14,499 nt of DNA from an uncultured Porphyromonas sp. (GTDB lineage Bacteria > Bacteroidota > Bacteroidia > Bacteroidales > Porphyromonadaceae). A program made the translations under genes and the position numbers. This document shows, piece after piece, positions 6,146 through 14,499 of this stretch (the stretch's first letter is position 1; each line of letters opens with the position of its first letter). The notes beneath the pieces were generated by a model. The model ran no database searches, was not told the origin of the DNA, and saw nothing but the letters and a program-made list of their open reading frames with translations. The DNA lies in contig CAJPPK010000035.1 in the NCBI GenBank assembly GCA_905372565.1, positions 1 through 14,499 of the forward strand, in the 5' to 3' direction.

Positions 6146-6181
6146 GGTTAAGATCCCCCGTGAGGGGGGTCTTAACCTTTT
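6146..6181 (+). terminator. Attenuator/intrinsic terminator between rplL and rpoB
   Basis: A 14-bp stem (6146-6159 with 6164-6177, one G-T wobble, a run of C:G pairs at the tip) closes a GTGA tetraloop and is followed by TTTT (6178-6181). This is a standard intrinsic terminator shape with a short T run, so partial read-through is plausible. No consensus promoter is visible in the 44 nt between it and rpoB, so rpoBC probably depends on read-through. A partial terminator at this same place is known from E. coli, where it lowers rpoBC relative to ribosomal proteins; the same role here is inference. Confidence 0.85.
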
Positions 6182-6225
6182 CGTGTCTAATATTCCCGAA
6201 CTCCTATTCCTTACTGAAACAATAG

Positions 6226-9200
6226 ATGGCTTCCATTACATCAACAGGGAGAATCAACTTTGCTTCGATCAAGAATCCTCTGGTCTTTCCAGACTTTTTG
6301 GAGGTACAGCTGAAGTCTTTCCGAGACTTCTTTCAGCTGGATACCGCTACTGAGAGTCGTAAGTCAGAGGGTTTGTATCGAGTCTTTAATGAGAACTTCC
6401 CTATAGCAGATACGCGTAATAATTTCGTCCTTGAGTTTCTCGACTATTATGTCGATCCTCCTAAGTATACGATCGAGGAATGCCTTAGTAGAGGACTGAC
6501 CTATAGTGTCCCTCTCAAGGCTAAGCTGAAGCTATCTTGTACAGATCCTGATCATGAGGATTTCAGTACGGTAGTTCAGGATGTCTTCTTGGGGTACATC
6601 CCCTATATGACGGAGTCTGGTACATTTGTTATTAATGGAGCGGAGCGTGTTGTGGTATCGCAGCTGCATCGTTCTCCAGGAGTTTTCTTTGGTACCAGCA
6701 CGCATACTAATGGGTCACAGCTCTACTCTGCACGTATCATTCCCTTCAAGGGATCATGGATTGAGTTTGCGACCGACATCAATAACGTGATGTATGCTTA
6801 TATTGACCGAAAGAAGAAGCTTCCTGTTACGACGCTTCTTCGAGCCATTGGCTTCGAGTCTGATAAGCAGATCCTGGATCTCTTTGACCTTTCTGAAGAA
6901 ATCAAGGTCTCACGTGCAAATCTTGAGAAGCATATTGGCCGTCGTCTTGCTGGACGCGTAACCAAAACCTATATCGATGACCTCAGTGATGAGGATACGG
7001 GGGAAGTCGTCTCGATGGAGCGTATCACTGTCCTTGTCGAGCGTGAGGTTGAGATTACAGAAGACAATATTGATCTTATTCTGGAGTCAAGCCATAAGAC
7101 CATCCTTCTTCACAAGGAGAAGACGGAGGATTCGCTGGACTTCACTGTGATTTTTAATACCCTTCAAAAGGATCCTTGTAACTCAGAGCATGATGCCCTC
7201 TACTATGTCTACCGTCAGCTTCGCAATGCGGATCCTGCTGATGAGGCAAATGCTCGTGAGGCTCTTTCAAACCTTTTCTTCTCTGACAAGCGCTATGACC
7301 TCGGTGAGGTTGGTCGCTACCGTATCAACAAGAAGCTAGGTCTTGACATTGACCCAGAGACCCGTGTCCTTACTAATGAGGATATAGTAGCAATTATCAA
7401 GTATCTGATTGGTCTTGTTAATTCGAAGGAGGTTGTGGATGATATAGACCATCTTTCTAACCGCCGTGTCCGTACTGTAGGCGAACAGCTCTATAACCAG
7501 TTCGGAGTAGGTCTTGCACGTATGGCTCGTACAGTGCGTGAGCGTATGAACGTTCGCGATAACGAAGTCTTCGTCCCTACAGACCTCGTCAATGCTAAGG
7601 CTCTATCCTCTGTCGTTAACTCATTCTTTGGGACGAATGCACTTTCTCAGTTCATGGATCAGACGAATCCACTGGCTGAGATTACACATAAGCGTCGTCT
7701 CTCTGCCCTTGGCCCTGGTGGGCTATCACGTGAACGTGCGGGCTTTGAGGTTCGTGACGTACACTATACGCACTATGGTCGCCTCTGTCCTATTGAGACG
7801 CCTGAAGGACCTAATATCGGTCTGATCTCCTCGCTCTGTGTTTATGCTAAGATCAATGATCTCGGGTTTATCACCACGCCTTATCGTACTGTTAAGGATG
7901 GTCGTGTTGATTTCTCTGATGAAGCGTTGAAGTATTATACCGCAGAGGAAGAGGAAAACCTGATTGTTGCTCAAGGTAACGCTCCTCTTGATGAGGAAGG
8001 TCGCTTCATCCGCGATGCTGTCAAGGCTCGTGAAGAGGCTGATTTCCCCGTCGTAGCGCCTAGTGATGTCCATCTGATGGACGTTGCGCCAACGCAGATT
8101 GCTTCTATTGCAGCTTCTTTGATTCCTTTCTTGGAGCATGATGATGCCAACCGTGCCCTCATGGGATCGAACATGATGCGTCAGGCTGTTCCTCTTCTGC
8201 GTCCTGAAGCTCCTATTGTAGGTACAGGGATCGAGGCTCAGCTTGTTCGTGATTCTCGTACGCAGATTGTTGCGGAACGCCCAGGGGAAGTCGTCTATGT
8301 CGATGCTACAGAGATTAAGATCCGCTATGATCGTACAGAGGATGAGCTTTTCGTCAGCTTCGAGGACCCTATTACGACTTATCACCTACCTAAGTTCCGT
8401 AAGACGAACCAGAGTACGACTATCGACCTTCGTCCTATCTGTTTCAAGGGACAGCGTGTCGATACGGGCGATGTCTTGACCGAAGGTTACTCTACCCAGG
8501 CAGGTGAGCTCGCTCTTGGACGCAATGTCCAGGTGGCATATATGCCTTGGAAGGGATATAACTATGAGGATGCCATTGTCTTGAACGAACGTCTCGTTCG
8601 TGAGGACTTCTTTACCTCGGTTCATGTCGATGAGTACACTCTTGAAGTCCGTGAGACCAAGAGAGGACTTGAAGAGCTGACAAGCGATATTCCTAATGTC
8701 AGTGATGACGCTACCAAGAATCTCGATGCGAACGGGATCATCCGTGTCGGTGCTCGTGTAGAGCCCGGAGATATCCTCATCGGTAAGATTACCCCTAAGG
8801 GAGAGTCTGATCCTACACCGGAAGAAAAGCTCCTTCGTGCGATCTTCGGAGACAAGGCTGGCGATGTGAAGGATGCTTCGCTCAAGGCTACACCTTCGCT
8901 TCGCGGTGTCATCGTCGATACCAAGCTCTATTCCAAGGCTGCTAAGAAGAATCGTGCCGAACTGAAGGAAACGATCGAAAAGCTCGAGTCGGAAGCGGAA
9001 AAGAAGCAAGGTACTCTTCGCTCGCTCTTCATCGACAAGCTCTTCAAGCTCACCTCTGGTAAGACCTGTAAGAGTAGCGTTAAGGACTTCCTAGGCGTAG
9101 AGAAGCTCCGTAAGGGAGCTAAGTTTACTCGCACTGAGCTAGAGGCTCTGAACTATAACGAAGTCATCGTGTCCGGTTGGACGGGCAATGAGCATACCGA

Positions 9201-10038
9201 CAAGCTGATTGGGGAGATTGTTTCGAATTACCTCAAGAAGTCTAAGGAATACGAGTCTGAGCTTCGCCGTAAGAAGCTCGATGAAACGATGGGGGACGAA
9301 CTTCCCTCAGGGATCATACAGCTTGCTAAGGTCTACATCGCCAAGAAGCGTAAGATCCAAGTTGGAGATAAGATGGCAGGGCGTCACGGTAACAAGGGGA
9401 TTGTTTCCAAGGTCGTACGTCAGGAGGATATGCCTTTCCTCGAAGATGGTACACCTGTCGACCTCTGCTTGAACCCTCTAGGGGTGCCTTCACGTATGAA
9501 CCTTGGTCAGATCTTTGAGGCTGTACTAGCTTGGGCTGGTCGTCGCCTAGACTGCAAGTTTGCTACGCCTATCTTCGATGGTGCATCACTAGATGATATG
9601 CATGCTTGGACGGATAAGGCCGGACTCCCCCGCAATGGTAAGACCTATCTCTATGATGGGGGGACTGGTGAGCGCTTCGACCAGCCTGCTACGGTGGGTG
9701 TGACCTACTTCTTGAAGCTAGGACACATGGTCGATGACAAGATGCATGCTCGCTCCATCGGTCCTTACTCGCTCATCACGCAGCAGCCTCTTGGCGGTAA
9801 GGCACAGCATGGGGGACAGCGCTTCGGGGAAATGGAAGTCTGGGCACTTGAGGCCTTTGGTGCTTCCCATATCCTCCAGGAGATCCTGACGATCAAGTCA
9901 GACGATGTCCATGGACGTTCGAAGGCTTACGAAGCGATCGTTAAGGGTGATCCTATGCCTAACCCAGGTATCCCTGAGTCGCTCAATGTCCTCCTCAATG
10001 AGCTCAAGGGCCTTGGTCTGAGCTTCTCACTTGATTAA
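6226..10038 (+). CDS. rpoB: DNA-directed RNA polymerase subunit beta
   Basis: The beta subunit forms one pincer of the RNA polymerase clamp and half of the active site. The 1270-residue product is complete and close to the length usual for the phylum. Readable landmarks are the rifampicin pocket (about 466-494, with ALSQFMDQTNPLAEITHKRR), the following GPGGLSRERAGFEVRDVHYTHYG, IETPEGPNIGLI, and the nucleotide-contacting GDKMAGRHGNKG (1047-1058). The C-terminus includes GGQRFGEMEVWALEAFGA, which pairs with the beta' subunit. At the sites most often changed in rifampicin resistance it has Asp478, His488 and Ser493 (E. coli 516, 526, 531), the sensitive-type residues. The ATG at 6226 gives the expected MASITSTGRINFASIK beginning; no Shine-Dalgarno sequence is present. 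rpoC follows after 26 nt. Confidence 0.99.
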   Translation: MASITSTGRINFASIKNPLVFPDFLEVQLKSFRDFFQLDTATESRKSEGLYRVFNENFPIADTRNNFVLEFLDYYVDPPKYTIEECLSRGLTYSVPLKAKLKLSCTDPDHEDFSTVVQDVFLGYIPYMTESGTFVINGAERVVVSQLHRSPGVFFGTSTHTNGSQLYSARIIPFKGSWIEFATDINNVMYAYIDRKKKLPVTTLLRAIGFESDKQILDLFDLSEEIKVSRANLEKHIGRRLAGRVTKTYIDDLSDEDTGEVVSMERITVLVEREVEITEDNIDLILESSHKTILLHKEKTEDSLDFTVIFNTLQKDPCNSEHDALYYVYRQLRNADPADEANAREALSNLFFSDKRYDLGEVGRYRINKKLGLDIDPETRVLTNEDIVAIIKYLIGLVNSKEVVDDIDHLSNRRVRTVGEQLYNQFGVGLARMARTVRERMNVRDNEVFVPTDLVNAKALSSVVNSFFGTNALSQFMDQTNPLAEITHKRRLSALGPGGLSRERAGFEVRDVHYTHYGRLCPIETPEGPNIGLISSLCVYAKINDLGFITTPYRTVKDGRVDFSDEALKYYTAEEEENLIVAQGNAPLDEEGRFIRDAVKAREEADFPVVAPSDVHLMDVAPTQIASIAASLIPFLEHDDANRALMGSNMMRQAVPLLRPEAPIVGTGIEAQLVRDSRTQIVAERPGEVVYVDATEIKIRYDRTEDELFVSFEDPITTYHLPKFRKTNQSTTIDLRPICFKGQRVDTGDVLTEGYSTQAGELALGRNVQVAYMPWKGYNYEDAIVLNERLVREDFFTSVHVDEYTLEVRETKRGLEELTSDIPNVSDDATKNLDANGIIRVGARVEPGDILIGKITPKGESDPTPEEKLLRAIFGDKAGDVKDASLKATPSLRGVIVDTKLYSKAAKKNRAELKETIEKLESEAEKKQGTLRSLFIDKLFKLTSGKTCKSSVKDFLGVEKLRKGAKFTRTELEALNYNEVIVSGWTGNEHTDKLIGEIVSNYLKKSKEYESELRRKKLDETMGDELPSGIIQLAKVYIAKKRKIQVGDKMAGRHGNKGIVSKVVRQEDMPFLEDGTPVDLCLNPLGVPSRMNLGQIFEAVLAWAGRRLDCKFATPIFDGASLDDMHAWTDKAGLPRNGKTYLYDGGTGERFDQPATVGVTYFLKLGHMVDDKMHARSIGPYSLITQQPLGGKAQHGGQRFGEMEVWALEAFGASHILQEILTIKSDDVHGRSKAYEAIVKGDPMPNPGIPESLNVLLNELKGLGLSFSLD

Positions 10039-10064
10039 GATCTAGCATTACTTCCCTTTCGACT

Positions 10065-14423
<4,359 letters not shown>

Positions 14424-14444
14424 TCCTTTCCCTTCCCAATAACT

Positions 14445-14489
14445 GCCCTGCCCGAAGGAGTCAATCGACTTCTTCGGGCGGGGCTTTTT
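14445..14489 (+). terminator. Strong intrinsic terminator after rpoC
   Basis: An 18-bp stem (14445-14462 with 14467-14484, two G-T wobbles, GC-rich base) closes an AATC tetraloop and is followed by TTTTT (14485-14489). It lies 21 nt past the rpoC stop and marks the end of the whole cluster. The last 10 bases of the window hold nothing recognisable. Confidence 0.95.
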
Positions 14490-14499
14490 ATGCTAGGAG

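Noticed and set aside
6138..6353. 71-codon frame across the rplL-rpoB gap
   Set aside because: It passes through the attenuator stem and overlaps the start of rpoB in another frame; no supporting feature.
7726..9009. Two antisense open frames opposite rpoB (219 and 207 codons) lying end to end in the same frame
   Set aside because: The forward frame rarely uses the codons that would place stops in this antisense frame, which explains the length; the products resemble nothing known.

Overview
The window is a core information-processing locus from a member of the Bacteroidota, most likely a Porphyromonas-like species. The evidence for this is that EF-Tu, NusG, RpoB and RpoC read like the Porphyromonas/Bacteroides proteins as I know them, Shine-Dalgarno sequences are largely missing, and a promoter with the Bacteroides-type layout (TTTG, 19 nt, TATATTTG) lies ahead of tRNA-Thr and tuf. 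The genus assignment is inference from memory, not a database result. All recognised genes lie on the + strand.

Layout. The left edge holds the 3' part of a tRNA-Phe gene followed by a clear intrinsic terminator (60-100). A non-coding stretch of about 375 bases follows (101-477), then a single family-2 glycosyltransferase gene (478-1446), the only accessory gene here. From about 1514 the translation/transcription cluster begins: promoter, tRNA-Thr(GGT), tuf, a strong hairpin, tRNA-Trp(CCA), secE, nusG, rplK, rplA, rplJ, rplL, a terminator-like attenuator, rpoB, rpoC and a final strong intrinsic terminator (14445-14489).

How the genes work together. tRNA-Thr and tRNA-Trp supply charged tRNAs that EF-Tu delivers to the ribosome. 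L11, L1, L10 and L7/L12 build the ribosomal stalk and the L1 arm that recruit factors such as EF-Tu. SecE is part of the membrane translocon. NusG couples RNA polymerase to the ribosome and to termination. RpoB and RpoC form the catalytic core of RNA polymerase. Hairpins between tuf and tRNA-Trp and between rplL and rpoB probably set the relative dose of these products.

I found no CRISPR array, insertion sequence, toxin-antitoxin, phage or defence module, and no convincing sign of an undescribed system. The points worth a second look are modest: an alanine in place of the KOW-motif glycine in NusG, a sharp switch in glutamate codon choice inside the cluster, tandem hairpins before rpoB, a recurring AGGATG element in the spacer before the glycosyltransferase, and the isolated glycosyltransferase lodged between two tRNA genes.
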